Shown one piece after another: positions 24,201 through 35,534 of a stretch of DNA of 64,000 nucleotides; the first letter of the stretch is position 1, and every line of letters begins with the position of its first letter. The notes beneath the pieces were generated by a model. It was given only the letters and a program-made list of their open reading frames with translations. It made no database searches and had not been told where the DNA came from. The stretch comes from Acheta domesticus (Eukaryota > Arthropoda > Insecta > Orthoptera > Gryllidae): positions 192,106,281 through 192,170,280 of the forward strand of contig JAHLJT010000631.1 in assembly GCA_031308135.1 (NCBI GenBank). Direction: 5' to 3'. The position numbers and the translations under genes are program-made.

Positions 24201-26485
24201 CTGATCATACTAACCCGACAACCTGCCGCCCATGACATTTTACACATTGATTACATATAATTTTGGAGAATACTTTACATGAAACCCATGTAATATTTTG
24301 CATTTTCTTTGAAATTATTGCTGGAATGGATGAAAATCATACACATATTATAGTTCTGATTATAATAAAAATGTTCACAGCTATTTTCAAATTTATCATA
24401 CACCTCCAACATTAAAGCAATAAAATTCCTTTTCAGTACAATTGATCCCTAATTTTTTATTCTTTAAATGATGCCACACACTTCTGTAAAAAAATATAAG
24501 TAGCTATTGAGTAATGACACTACATTTCAGAATGCCATCGTTTCCCACTAGTTGTGACTACCAATCCAAGCTCTTTTCATTAACCCCTAGCCTCACGTCC
24601 TCCGCACGTTTCTATCATCTTCAACGTCCACACCGGCCACTCTTGCACCTTTTAGAAAGTCCCACCTCGGCGTTCGGCTCGCGCTCTCCACCTCCACTGT
24701 GCAGACCAGAGTTTTTTTTCAGCTCTTGTGACAGGCGAAGCGTACAGCTCCGGTTTGAACTTGTCAGCTCCAGTGTTCCGAGGGCACTCTTGAACTTCGT
24801 GCAGGAACCGGCGCGGGGCGGCGTCGAGGACGGGACAGAAATGCGGAAACAAAACAGTGGGAAACGAGTTTGGGCGGTGGAAATAAAGTCGCTCGTTTGT
24901 ACGACTGGCTGCTTCACCGCATGGGATTTGTTTCTCATTTAACGTCTTGTTGACGTGCAATCTTCAGGATGAGGCGTGCTCGCGGATTTTATGAACAGCA
25001 GTAGCTGACAGACGTGCACTTCTCGTTAACTGTCTTTTTAAAAGCGTTATCATTTTGAATGGGATGGATACGGAATAAAATGAACTGAGAATCGCGGTAA
25101 TACGTAATATTTCATTTTCGTTGGGTGCTGTAGAGTGCTAATGGTTAATGAATTAGTTGCGAAGACAAGTGAAACTGGAGTAAGTGAAAATTCGTCAACT
25201 GAACGATATATTGAGTCATGTTCCCGGGTACGTCAACTGCTATAGCCATTAGTCCCGTTAGTGTAGTACATGTTTTATCGCGGGAGATTGTCTCCCCTAA
25301 GGATGGAGATATCCTATGCTGACCTACACGTCGGATGTCCGGGGATTTCCTCTTCTTGATCCTCTTCCAAAGGGGAACCGCGACATCCGGGAAATGCCGT
25401 AAGCTACTGACTGGTCTTTGACATGTGTTGTAGTGTAGTGCATGTAAGCGTGTGAGTAAAGAGAGGACAAGGATGAGGCAGGAAAGATCGCGTGCGTCCA
25501 TGTATTCGCCTTCCTATTCACCCGAGAAATCGCGGAGAATAGCGATGAGAGCAGCCGGCTGCTAGAATTCCCCTCCATACTACAGAAAAAAAACATTTTT
25601 AGAGTTACGTGAAAACAGAGTTAAGTCCGTAGCAATAAGTTGAATACATGAAATGATTAAAACGATGATTAGTGATGTTCGTTACGTACTAAAGATTGCA
25701 TAAAATTAAACTTATTCATATGACCATTATTGTGTAAACTTAAGAAGGTAGTGGCATATATTCTTGATGTACGAAACTTTTGCTTTTCTCAGTGTTATTA
25801 GAAATAATAAATAACTTATTACTCATCAACTCACATTTTAAAATGATGCGTGGCATCATTTAAATATTTTATACTGAGAGGCATTGAGAATGCAGTCTCT
25901 TACTTTAAGTAGAGGTTTAGGGTTGGTTCGAAAATGAACTGATATGGTTGAATTTCAACTTTTGCAAGTTTCAACATTTCAGAGGTTTTAATGAAAATCG
26001 TAACTATACCGATTTTTATAAATGAATTTAAAAATTAATAATAAAACGTTTTTCTTTTCGAACAAAATAAATGAAAGAAACATTATCGGCGTTGTTCCAA
26101 AAAACGTTGGAAACAGACTTCATGTAAAGTAGCTCCCACAATTAAAATATCTTAACGCCGAACGACACAACCATTATTTCAGACGAATTTACTAAGTTTT
26201 GGCTCAAGCACTTGTAATTTGAAAAATTTGTGTGTGGTGTATCCGTCATCCATTCTTTCATTTATTAATACAGACAACCCGATTTTTGTGTTTCAAATTT
26301 CGCGTGACTCCTCGCCACCTGCACAAATCTTAACATCTTTGGAACAGCCTCACTTCACTTTAGTTCTGATGTTTGTACGAAATGACAAGCCAAAAGAACT
26401 TGAAACACGAATTATACGACCGGAAATACGATATCATATTGTTGAGGTGATTTCAATTACTGTTCTCCTTGTAGCATAGTGTAGC
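24201..26485. other. No supported gene
   Basis: Mostly AT-rich, with a GC-moderate patch at 24620-24900 that holds overlapping 100-142-codon frames on both strands without recognisable domains. A short (ATAGC)n run lies at 26490-26508. Confidence 0.45.
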
Positions 26486-27508
26486 ACTGCATAGCATAGC
26501 ATAGCATGGAATAACATCTCGTAACATTGTAAAGCAACTCATGGCAAGGCATGGCATAGTACACTTCAACATGCAATATAATACGATTTTAAAAGAAGTA
26601 TTTTAGGACTCTGCCTTTCTGAAGCAGATTACATCCTTTCAGAATGAATAATAAGCTCGTTTAATCGATTAGTTTGACAAAGTGAGTGTTGCTATTATAT
26701 TTACGCAGTACATTACGATGTACAAGAACTGTACATCGCACATGGCACGGCGAAGTTGTCGAACTCTGCAAAGATTCTGAGTAAATTGGAAGTTTCAATG
26801 CGTCTCAGAATGCAAATATGTATTCGGCGTGGAAAACGGTAGACACAAACAGAACGCAGCTATTTTGTGACCCCGAAAGGAGAGTACGTGATATGCTACA
26901 GAATGTTCTACAACTTTCATCAAGCTCAGAGATCGTCGACTTCAGAATTTGCAATTACCTTCTAGAAGGTAATCAGTAAATGTTTCTTGATACTGGTGGT
27001 AGATACTATTTTTGAGCGGGGGTAGAGGGTTCAATTACAATAGTTTATAAACTCTTTGCAGTCCTGTGTTGGTTCAGTAGGTCTGCAAGGTGGTGCGCCC
27101 TGTGAGCTCTAGCAAAACTGTTTAAAGTGTGGTATGCCACAAGGCGCGTTAAACCTGTAAGCCCGCTAAAACTTTTAGTTATATCTCGTCTTTTTGAACT
27201 ATTCATAATATTACGTAACGTCAAGTTGTAGTATTAGAAAATAACAAAAGCAATTATAAGAATAATAACCATAAACAGACATGTAAAGAACACGATTTAT
27301 TTTAAAATACTTATTCGTGAAATCAGCATTCGTATACCACATATTCGAAATAAATTATGATACATTGCTAAGTCCGTCACAGCCACGTCTAGAGATATAT
27401 TAGTCTATTTTTAATGTCACGAAATGACAGATTACATGTCGTTTGAATATTAAATTATCTCAAGGACATCTTGCGATCTTTCCTTCATCCTTGTCCACTT
27501 TTCTTCCC

Positions 27509-27510
<2 letters not shown>
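26486..27510. other. No supported gene; AT-rich DNA
   Basis: AT-rich sequence. No coding, RNA or element structure was recognised. Confidence 0.5.
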
Positions 27511-27544
<34 letters not shown>

Positions 27545-27554
27545 ACACACACAC
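27511..27554. repeat. (AC)n microsatellite
   Basis: About 22 AC dinucleotides with one GT interruption near 27543. Confidence 0.98.
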
Positions 27555-29160
27555 TTACTTGCTGTACACTACCACACCTATCGGGGAAGCTTACAGATTG
27601 CCCAGATTAAGGTTGGGACCGATACCTACCTTTTAACAGATTGTAAATACGTACCGGCAGCAGGGGAGGTATATTGCCATTTGCATGCATAGAACATATG
27701 CTACTCTTACGGGACTAGCTACCAGAGAAGTTGACGAGGTCATTATCATTAAATTCTTAATCGCTCCTCTTCACAAACCGTAGTGAATTACAGGAATTCG
27801 AACATTCTAAAGTCGAACCGATTTTAACAAGGTGTTTAGAATGTGTTGAAAGTCATCAAAGGACGTGAAATTGCGCCACGTTCGGTGAGACAGGTATGAC
27901 ATGGCGTCTCGTTGAAACTTCCGATTTCGGTTGGGTATAGGAAATAATTTGCAAAATGTGTTAATGTTGGCATAACAAATTCCTTATTAACAAATGAACT
28001 AATACTTAGGTCAGACCAACATTATTGAAGGTACACGCATGTCCGACGTGGGGTTCGTAGTTTCTTGTTGTTCTTCCCAATATGTGTGTTAAAATTAAAA
28101 TCCGAAATCGATAATTTACTGGTAAATTCACAGAGTTACTACTCGCGTACGCTTAGTTTAAACTACCAAATTTTATTTTTAAAAACTTTTCAGTATATAT
28201 TGATAAAATAAACTAATATTAGATAAACGTAATTAGCAACAAAGCGAGAGGTGTCATAAAATTAATTATATTTAATTTACAGCTATTATACTCATTTATA
28301 GTGCATTAAATATTCATTAACGTATTTTTTTTCAAGTTGTGAAAATATTTCTTCTGCTCAATTGGAAATTCTAACACTATTCAAAAATATCTACAGTAAA
28401 TTTTAATAGTAACGTTGAACTGACATATGTCCAAATAACAATTTTCGGTTAATGTTTTCCAAATATTTGTGTTATCAATGAACTACTGATGTTGAGCAGT
28501 GTGTATTATACGCACATCCTACAATAGATCATAAACTAAAATTACATTGTAGTGCATTGAGAGGATGCGAGTGCAAAGAACGTTGATTTTGCTACCTACC
28601 TGCCTGCCACCGCGCAGCCCATGCAAATTAACTCGCCTATCACCAACAGATTCATAGTTGAAATCGACATCGCTTCCCTCCGGCATCCATCCCTTTGTGA
28701 TGCGTCAGCGTCCATCGCTCTGATTTTCGAATTTAATTTCCGGCGCCCGGAGCTCCATCGGACGCTACTCGGAATCGAGGCTTGCCTTCGAACGCGCAGC
28801 CAACTTCCACTTCGCAGCGCTGGTCGCGTTACCTGGCTTCGCCTTCTCTTCTTAGAAGATTTCAGGGAGTGAGTGGTGGGGTCACTTTGCGACACTGGCA
28901 TTTTAAGCAGTTTTGATTTTTCCAATAACGATTCATTTTCATGTTCACAAAGTTTGTTTTAAATTGCATTTCTCAGTCGTGATGGCATAATGAAACTAGT
29001 TTGCTTCCTGAAAAATCAGAACATCCGATTGGTTATAAATGAGTATTTATTGTTAATAGCCTGTTCATTCCCTAAGAGGGCAAGGGCTTCTTGCGCGGGG
29101 GGAAGGTGGCTTACATTTTAAATTGGTCCTCGAGCAGCCACCTCCGGGACCTTACATGGA
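27555..29160. other. No supported gene; one GC-moderate patch with a POU octamer
   Basis: Mostly AT-rich. At 28600-28870 the GC content rises and an ATGCAAAT octamer lies at 28621-28628. Overlapping open frames on both strands there have no recognised domain. Confidence 0.4.
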
Positions 29161-29162
29161 TT

Positions 29163-29212
29163 CACACTGTTCACACTGTTTCTCACTGTTCACACTCACA
29201 CTGTTTCACAAT
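29163..29212. repeat. Short CACACTGTT direct repeats
   Basis: TCACACTGT-type phrases recur five to six times in 50 bp immediately upstream of the promoter-like segment. Confidence 0.8.
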
Positions 29213-29660
29213 GTTGTCTGTTGTGACAATATGCGCACCCTTAAAGGCGCGCCAAAATAGCGGCGCGAAACCAAGACTTTGCGGGAACGCGGCTCGGCGG
29301 ACCGTAACCGACGCCGGCCAATGGAAGAAGAGAGGCCACCGGGCGAAGCCGGAGCCAGCAAGCGAGGCTATGTCGCAGCCCGCAATATAAGCGGCCGGCG
29401 GCACTGAGACAGCAGTTCGAGTTGGAGAGTGAACCTGCGTGTCGAGCTGTCAAGTGCCTATAGTGAAGTGTGAGAAACTGTGCTGCGTTATTGGACTTCC
29501 TTTGGTTTTGTGGTTTGATTTCGCGAGTTATTGGACTTCTTCTGGATATGAATTGCTTGGCTACGACTACTGAATTATTCTTTTGGATTTTGGGAATTGT
29601 ACTCACTCGCCTGTATTGTTGCTTCAAGTTGTAATAAACAAAGTTGTTGGAAATTTGTTT
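29200..29660 (+). promoter_or_regulatory. LTR-like unit: CCAAT box, TATA box, initiator and poly(A) signal in 320 bp
   Basis: Reading plus, GGCCAATGG lies at 29316-29324 and TATAAG starts at 29386. An initiator-like GCAGTT has its A at 29414, 28 bp downstream of the TATA, which is the spacing used by animal RNA polymerase II core promoters. AATAAA follows at 29633-29638, with a GT/T-rich downstream stretch. A complete promoter and a poly(A) signal about 220 bp apart, with no good coding frame between, is how the U3-R-U5 of a retrotransposon LTR is built. This would be a solo LTR because no gag/pol sequence flanks it. I could not fix TG...CA ends or a 4-6 bp duplication, so a host promoter of a short RNA remains possible. 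Confidence 0.45.
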
Positions 29661-30831
29661 TTCGGAACTTAACATTTTCACAATTTTTTCACAGTTTTTA
29701 TGGATTTCTCCACTTTTTCCCCATTTTTTACGGTCTTTTGCATCTCTTGACCTTTGATTACCAAGAACTTCCCGGAAGTCGTCAGTCTACATACGATGTT
29801 GTCTACCAACGATCCTCTTCCCTATTCATGGGTCCCAGGAAGTTATTCTGTCATCTTTGATTCTTGGGATGTGCTCCCCCCCACTTCCATTTTAGTTGAT
29901 GAACAGTCAGCATTGCATATTTTATTTGTGTTATTCTTATTTCATTTCTAATTTTATATGCTAGAAGATATTCGGAGAAATTTTTTTCCATGCTTCTTTG
30001 ACATACTGCAATAGCATTTTCTTTTTTCCTTGTCTTAGACCAGGTTTGTGCATCGTAAGTCAGAACAGGTAGGACAGAGGTGTCAATTATATCTCTTTTA
30101 ATTTTTATGCTAATTGTTTTGTTTAAAGAATAAATTTCAAGCTTCAGAATTTGACAATGTCAATACGTACTTTCAATTGTTTTATTATCGTCTTGCTGTT
30201 ATCGAGTTCAGAACTCAGTCTTTGAAAGGAAGGAAGTGGAATAGGATGCTGCAGTAGTGGTGTCAGATAGGCACATGATGCGAATTAATATCTCGAGGAG
30301 CCCTAAACATGACCAATTATTGACAAGCAAAGAGCCTCTTATTGATACTTGATCAAAGTAGATAATTTTGATTCACGTTCAATATTTAATGGGAAATCAA
30401 ACGTAAACGATTACAATTTTTAAAAAATGATGATAGAAATATGTGAACAAATTATTAAAGTAAATGAGGATATTAATGAATATTATTTTACTCCAAAAAT
30501 TATTTGAAGTCTCTAATCATAGGAGGCCCTATGCATGTGTTTAGTATGAATTTGCGTTAGTGCACCTCTGGAGAGTCGGTAAGCCGGCAGGGTAGTGCAT
30601 AGCACAACTGCCGCACACACATGTGCCCAACTGAGTATCTGTCTTGATTACCGACGCCAGGGATAAAATGAGAGAACAACGCCCACCTGGCCAAGAGAGT
30701 TGCGGAAGCGATTAGCCAAGCCTGACAACTTACAAACCGGAGGGAAAATGGCGGCATTCAGATACACCAATTGCTCGTAGTGCCAACCCAGTACGTTTGG
30801 TGGATGGGAGGGAGTCAGCCGGACTCGTAGG
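29661..30831. other. No supported gene
   Basis: AT-rich sequence, then a GC-moderate stretch (30560-30830) that includes AAAATGGCGGC, a canonical YY1-type string, at 30745-30755. No recognisable coding frame. Confidence 0.45.
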
Positions 30832-30905
30832 ACTGGCTTAGGTGACTCAGAACATCAGTTGATGTCACACGAGAGGCCCTAGCGTTCGAGTCTCGAAGGT
30901 GGCAA
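30832..30905 (+). mobile_element. Possible degenerate tRNA-derived SINE head
   Basis: TAGGTGACTCAG (30839-30850) resembles a polymerase III A box. GCGTTCGAGTCTC (from 30882) resembles a B box, about 43 bp further on, which is the normal tRNA spacing. The T-stem and acceptor stem do not pair well, so this is weak evidence of an eroded SINE or tRNA pseudogene. Confidence 0.25.
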
Positions 30906-31545
30906 AATCAAAAGTATGAGACGGGTAGAATATATATGTCCGATTTACATCATCCTTGACGTAAAGTCTCAGACCAAAACGATGTATTTAAGGTTGTTCC
31001 ATATGAAAGACACAAAACTTGATGATATTCAAACGTGGACTCAGCTATGCCATTTCATTGTTTTGAATAAATCTATTATTGAAGAATTCAAATTCGTCGA
31101 GAGAGAATTAATGTGACTTGTTTTAGTGACGGGTACTATGATTTTTACTATACAAAGTGAATTGTTAAAATATTTTGGTAATATTTTAGTGAGAATCTTC
31201 ATCTAATGCATTTGCTGTAGTAAGATTATGGTAAGCGAATAGTCTTATGGCTAGTCATTCAGAGGGTATGCTCCAAAATCAGAATATAATGTCGTTATGC
31301 GCCGATTCATAATTGGTCATAAAACTGGTCTTTAGTAATTGCGTTAAGCACAAAGATATTTTGTTTTGATAGTCGGTGACTAGAGGGGTAATAGCTCAAC
31401 AATTGTCAAAATTTATATCCCAGCTTTTATCTGCTTTCTCCTTATTTTCTCTAAAAGACCTCAAGTTTGACTCAACTTCCTAATGATTTAATAAATGCGT
31501 TAAACTGCATGCAACTGCATGATTGGAGCACTATTGTACACTAAG

Positions 31546-32285
31546 GGGGCCATTCATAAATTACGTAACGCAAATTTGGAGTATATTCAATAACCCTTCT
31601 CCCCCTTGTAACGCACCCGTAACACGCGCTTGAACCCCTCTTAGTAATTACACTCACACATTCCGTAATGTAGTACAATAATAACACTTGCGATCCCCCC
31701 CTTGTAAGTGCAAGGAGTGAAAATAAATTATAGCATGGTACAAACAAATTGTATTTATTTTACTTGTGTTGTATATTAAAATTAATTATAATTAAAGTAG
31801 AAACTAGTTAGCAATGCTGACTGGATCTAGCAATAACAATGGGGCAAGTTAAGAGTGAAGGAATAATGCTTGGACGAAAAATGGTTGATCACAAGTTATC
31901 CTCACGCCGTCGTGGATGATACAAGAGCGAGAGTCCACAGCACCAATTTCAATGGATTTCTAGAATATACTTCATATCAGTTTTGAAAATTTTCTTCGTA
32001 ATCTTGCAGATTAAAACAATAGTAAATTGTTTTTCCTATTTATTGTAACAATTTACAACTAATAACTTTATTTACGTTTTTAAAGCAAATTAATTAGTAA
32101 ATATTTTAACGTTTTAGCACAGGACTCAAAAAGGAATTATTTCAACAAATGTTGAAAACAATAAAAAAATAAAATCAATGTTACGTAACACTTAACTAAT
32201 ACCCCGTACCCCCATTTAACTGCAGCGTAACTCTGCATCAGACCCCCTCCCCCCTCATTAGAGTTCGTAATTTATGGACGACCCC
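31546..32285. mobile_element. MITE-like DNA element with terminal inverted repeats, 740 bp
   Basis: The left end GGGGCCATTCATAAATTACG and the reverse complement of the right end GGGGTCGTCCATAAATTACG match at 17 of 20 bases. Both ends continue into GTAACG-rich, C-tract-containing subterminal DNA. The flanks carry AAG on each side (31543-31545 and 32286-32288), which could be a 3-bp target duplication. There is no transposase. The CATAAATTACGTAACGC type of terminus is common among invertebrate MITEs, but I cannot name the superfamily with certainty; a 3-bp duplication would favour a PIF/Harbinger-like mechanism. Confidence 0.8.
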
Positions 32286-32288
32286 AAG

Positions 32289-33400
32289 AGACTACCATTT
32301 CGTCATTTTGGAGGATAGAATTTAATGTCACATTATTTAATGTGCGTTTATTGAAATAAGCATTAGTGATCGGGCATTGTTATTTTTAGTCAATATTGAC
32401 TTTAAAACAGAAAACCACTTCTGTCTCCTGCTAAAACCGTATTTTGACTTGAAAAGAGGAATACAATAGTGCTTTCAATAGTTGCATTGCAACATGCAGA
32501 ATAAAAGTATCAGTAAAAATCAATGAACTATGAGATAAATGACACTGGCTGGCTGAAGTGTGTAAAAAAAAAGAGTGGGATGAAAATAGGTACGCTCGGC
32601 TTACAAACGTTCACAATTGTCAACAGCTGCAAAAGCAAAAATAAATGAAGCGCTAGTGCGTGATAATTTGAGTTAATGTTTAATGTATTTTTAGCACCTC
32701 TCTGGCATCCGCAAGATCAAATTTGCTTCATAGCAAATGTAGCATTATTATAGGGGACAGATAGCAATATTACAAGTGGGCAGATACACCTTAAAAACTT
32801 AAAAAATTCGAGTTTTGAAAACATGTTTTCTCTATGTATTAATTATTCAGAAATATTTTGGTGAAAAAAATATTTCGATATCTGCAGTAGTTTTGGAGTT
32901 ATTTAAAAGGTATGTCACTGCATCATGCATCTATTAGATTAGTAAGGTAAGCAAAACTCATGAATAAAACCTAGTCGCTTGTTTTCCAGAATTACAGTTC
33001 TTATGACCCGTTTCCCCTATAATTCAAAAACTAATCATGTTAAAGCTATGAACTTTTTAGGATACATGTAACCAAGAATTATCTACAAAACCCTGCTAAA
33101 TCAAACATTTCAGTTCAATCTCTTTTGTAAATGATTATAAAACTGAAGAAAATATTAATAATCAATATATTACTTTTGTATTCAAATTAAAAATATTGTT
33201 TATTCAGAAATCTAAATGAAAGATTGTAGTTCTGAACCTGTGAGTATTTACAACAAGTCAAAAGAAGAAATTAGTAAAAATATTCAAAATTATTTGAGTT
33301 ATCAGGGAAAAACTAAGTCAGGAAATGATTGAAGTTATATATTTTTTTAAAAAGTTGTTTTTCAAAATTTAAAAGCAAATTTTTCGTTGCAGAAGAAAGA
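32289..33400. other. No supported gene; AT-rich DNA
   Basis: AT-rich sequence, no recognisable element. Confidence 0.5.
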
Positions 33401-33405
33401 TATTT

Positions 33406-33425
33406 CTGTGTGTGTGTGTGTGTGT
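33406..33425. repeat. (TG)n microsatellite
   Basis: Ten TG dinucleotides, preceded by TTTTCGTTGCAG, which is an acceptable splice-acceptor string. Confidence 0.9.
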
Positions 33426-33743
33426 TTACTGCGTTGGAGTGTAATTTTATTGAAGGAAATAAGCGGAAACTGTAAAAATTTAACTGATTTGTGCTGTATC
33501 TACACCCATACAGTTGTTAGTATTTTCCTTTCATTTAAGCATTTGTTGTTAATGCATAAGCATCATTTTTTGTTAATGACGTTCAATGTTTGTTCATTAT
33601 TTTGAAGACAAATTCGCATAATTCTAAAGAGTGCATCTCGGCGAGTATATTTTAAGTGTTCAATATCGTACTATAGAAGGTAAAAAAAGTCCGTCCAAAA
33701 CAGACATTATAAGAAAAATTTAATCGTTCAAATAACAGTGAAG

Positions 33744-33814
33744 ATGGCCGGGGAAGTTTACAATTGGTACCAAAAGTCAGAAGAAACCCACCATCGGTCG
33801 ACAGGTGGTAGGAG
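33744..33814 (+). CDS. Candidate 5' coding exon (very tentative)
   Basis: An ATG in a strong initiation context (GTGAAGATGGCC) opens 23 codons reading MAGEVYNWYQKSEETHHR and a short basic end. The frame runs straight into GGAG/GTAAGTGA, a near-consensus splice donor with GT at 33815. The composition is mixed charged and aromatic residues and not low complexity. No partner exon was recognised, the peptide matches no family I know, and the upstream DNA lacks a CpG island or TATA box. An exon-like coincidence, or the start of a degraded transposon gene, is about as likely. Confidence 0.15.
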
Positions 33815-34219
33815 GTAAGTGACCGAATTTAAAGATTGGCTCACTTCCTCAAGTTTCAAATTGTCTAAACCACCTTTACAAATGGTCTGGAAGCTTCGTA
33901 ATCTAAACCAAACCTTACGGGCTTTAAATGTATTATGATTTGTTATTTTGTTCAGTCTTCAACCCAATTGTCTAAAATGCATCTCAAGTGGCATAGAACA
34001 ATCACAGAACAAAATAATACAACAGTTAATGGCATATTTTCTTGATAATGTTTAAGATCAAACCTGCCTTGATTGTGTCTTGAAATATTTCTTCATTGTT
34101 GCAACTAAAGTCACAATTCTACCGCTAATATATTTTTACTGTATTGGACTATCGTACCGTGAAAAACGCATAGATGTTCAGGAGCATCATTACTGTATTT
34201 CTGCCTAGAACAGCAAACT

Positions 34220-35290
34220 TAACCACTGCCTGCCGCTGCGAAGCGCACCTGCGCCCCCCAGAGCCATCTGGCGGCGTGGCAACGAGTTACCGCCGATACC
34301 CGCGCAATCCGCCTCCCCGCGAATTAATAACGCCGCCGAGGGATCCACCCACTACCCGAAATTGAAAAACTTCGCCCCGGGGGGAACATTCCGTTTAACC
34401 GGGAGCTCGCGCCGAGGAAAGGAAGGCGCGGCGGCGAGGCGGAGAGAGGGGGGACAAGTTAGTGAAACTGATGTTAAAGTCAGGCCAAGCGTTTGTAAAG
34501 ACATCGCTTTTACGATGTCTAGCCGAAACAGTGCTTCCGTCCTTTTATGCAGCACATTGAGGGAAATTCGAAAAGCGCTTTGAAAATAAAACGCGAAAAC
34601 ACGCCCCGCTGGCGCGGGCCCCGCGCGACATCCAGACCGCAGAAACCACCCCTTCCTCTCCCCCCTTCGCTTCTTCTCCTTCTCTTCCTCGCCCCCCTTC
34701 GTCTTCAAATTCATCGCAGCCAGTTTCTCGCGCCGCGTACTCGTTGGATTGGGAGCAAAGCGCACGAGAATGCCGGGGAGAGGGGACTCTCACGCAGTCC
34801 AAGGGAGAGTCTACGACTGAGAGAAGGAGAGTACGCGTGCGACAGAGAGGGAGAGAGGGAAGAGGAGTCTACGCGAGCGTTAGGGGAAGCCGCGTGGGGC
34901 GGTGGGTGGGTCTGAGCGCGGAACGAGCTGCTAAACCGACGAAACAAAGCGGAACCAGGCTGTTTTGTATTCAGTTTCAGAACGCGCTCCGACGCGCCGG
35001 GCCCGGCCGGGGGTTCCCCTATGCGTCGTGCCCAGCTCCGCCCCTCCCCGCCATCACCCGCCGCCCGCCGCCTTGCTTCCTTCCTTCCGCGCCGGAGCCA
35101 GAATTTTAATATACTGCCGGAGACGAGGGCGGTGACTGCGCCCCGACCAAATATTCATTTCGCTAAGTATATTTGGAGAGCACTTTGATCTGTCGCCGCA
35201 ACCGCCCCCTGCGCCCCGCGAGGACGCTCCGACCGCCTAATGGCGCGTGAGTGACCTCCTCGCGGCGCTTCGCCACTCGCGTGGCCTCCA
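34220..35290. promoter_or_regulatory. Large CpG island (about 1.1 kb) with AT-rich motif cores
   Basis: CpG-dense DNA is interrupted by short AT-rich cores: GCGAATTAATAACG (34319), AATTTTAATATACTG (35101), CCAAATATTCATTTCGC (35148) and CTAATGGCGCG (35237). An 8-bp perfect stem, AGACATCG (34499-34506) with CGATGTCT (34513-34520), encloses a 6-base loop. Open frames on both strands are Arg/Ser/Pro-rich and unrecognised. The pattern resembles promoter or enhancer islands of developmental genes, which is inference. Confidence 0.4.
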
Positions 35291-35335
35291 CCTCGGAATC
35301 AAATGAAAATAGCGTCGACAATTTAACTATTTGTC

Positions 35336-35521
35336 GGCCCCGTGGCCGAGATCGCTAAGCCAGCGGTGCCGTAGTGATCTGGGACCGAGGGGTCGCGGGT
35401 TCGAGTCCCGCCTCGGCCATGGTTGTATGAGCTCGTCCTTTCACTCCTATGATCATCATATCATTTCATCGTCATACCATCGCTAATGACCTAGTAGTTG
35501 ATGTGACCTTAGATAAAAAAA
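35336..35521 (+). mobile_element. Complete tRNA-derived SINE (type II, Leu/Ser-like head)
   Basis: The first 83 nt fold like a type II tRNA. GGCCCCG pairs with CTCGGCC at 5 of 7 positions. TGGCCGAG (35343-35350) is the A box, with a GGC/GCC D stem. GACC-GAGG-GGTC forms a long-variable-arm hairpin. GCGGG-TTCGAGT-CCCGC is a perfect T arm with a perfect B box. The anticodon arm is degenerate, so it is not a working tRNA. An unrelated body of about 100 nt follows and ends in GATAAAAAAA. Near-identical flanks TAACTATTTGTC (35324-35335) and TAACTATTTTGTC (35522-35534) are target-site duplications. Full length with duplications indicates LINE-mediated insertion, fairly recent on this scale. Confidence 0.92.
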
Positions 35522-35534
35522 TAACTATTTTGTC

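Noticed and set aside
35336..35418. Functional tRNA-Leu/Ser gene
   Set aside because: The anticodon arm does not pair and two acceptor pairs are lost. A body, A-tail and target duplications show a SINE.
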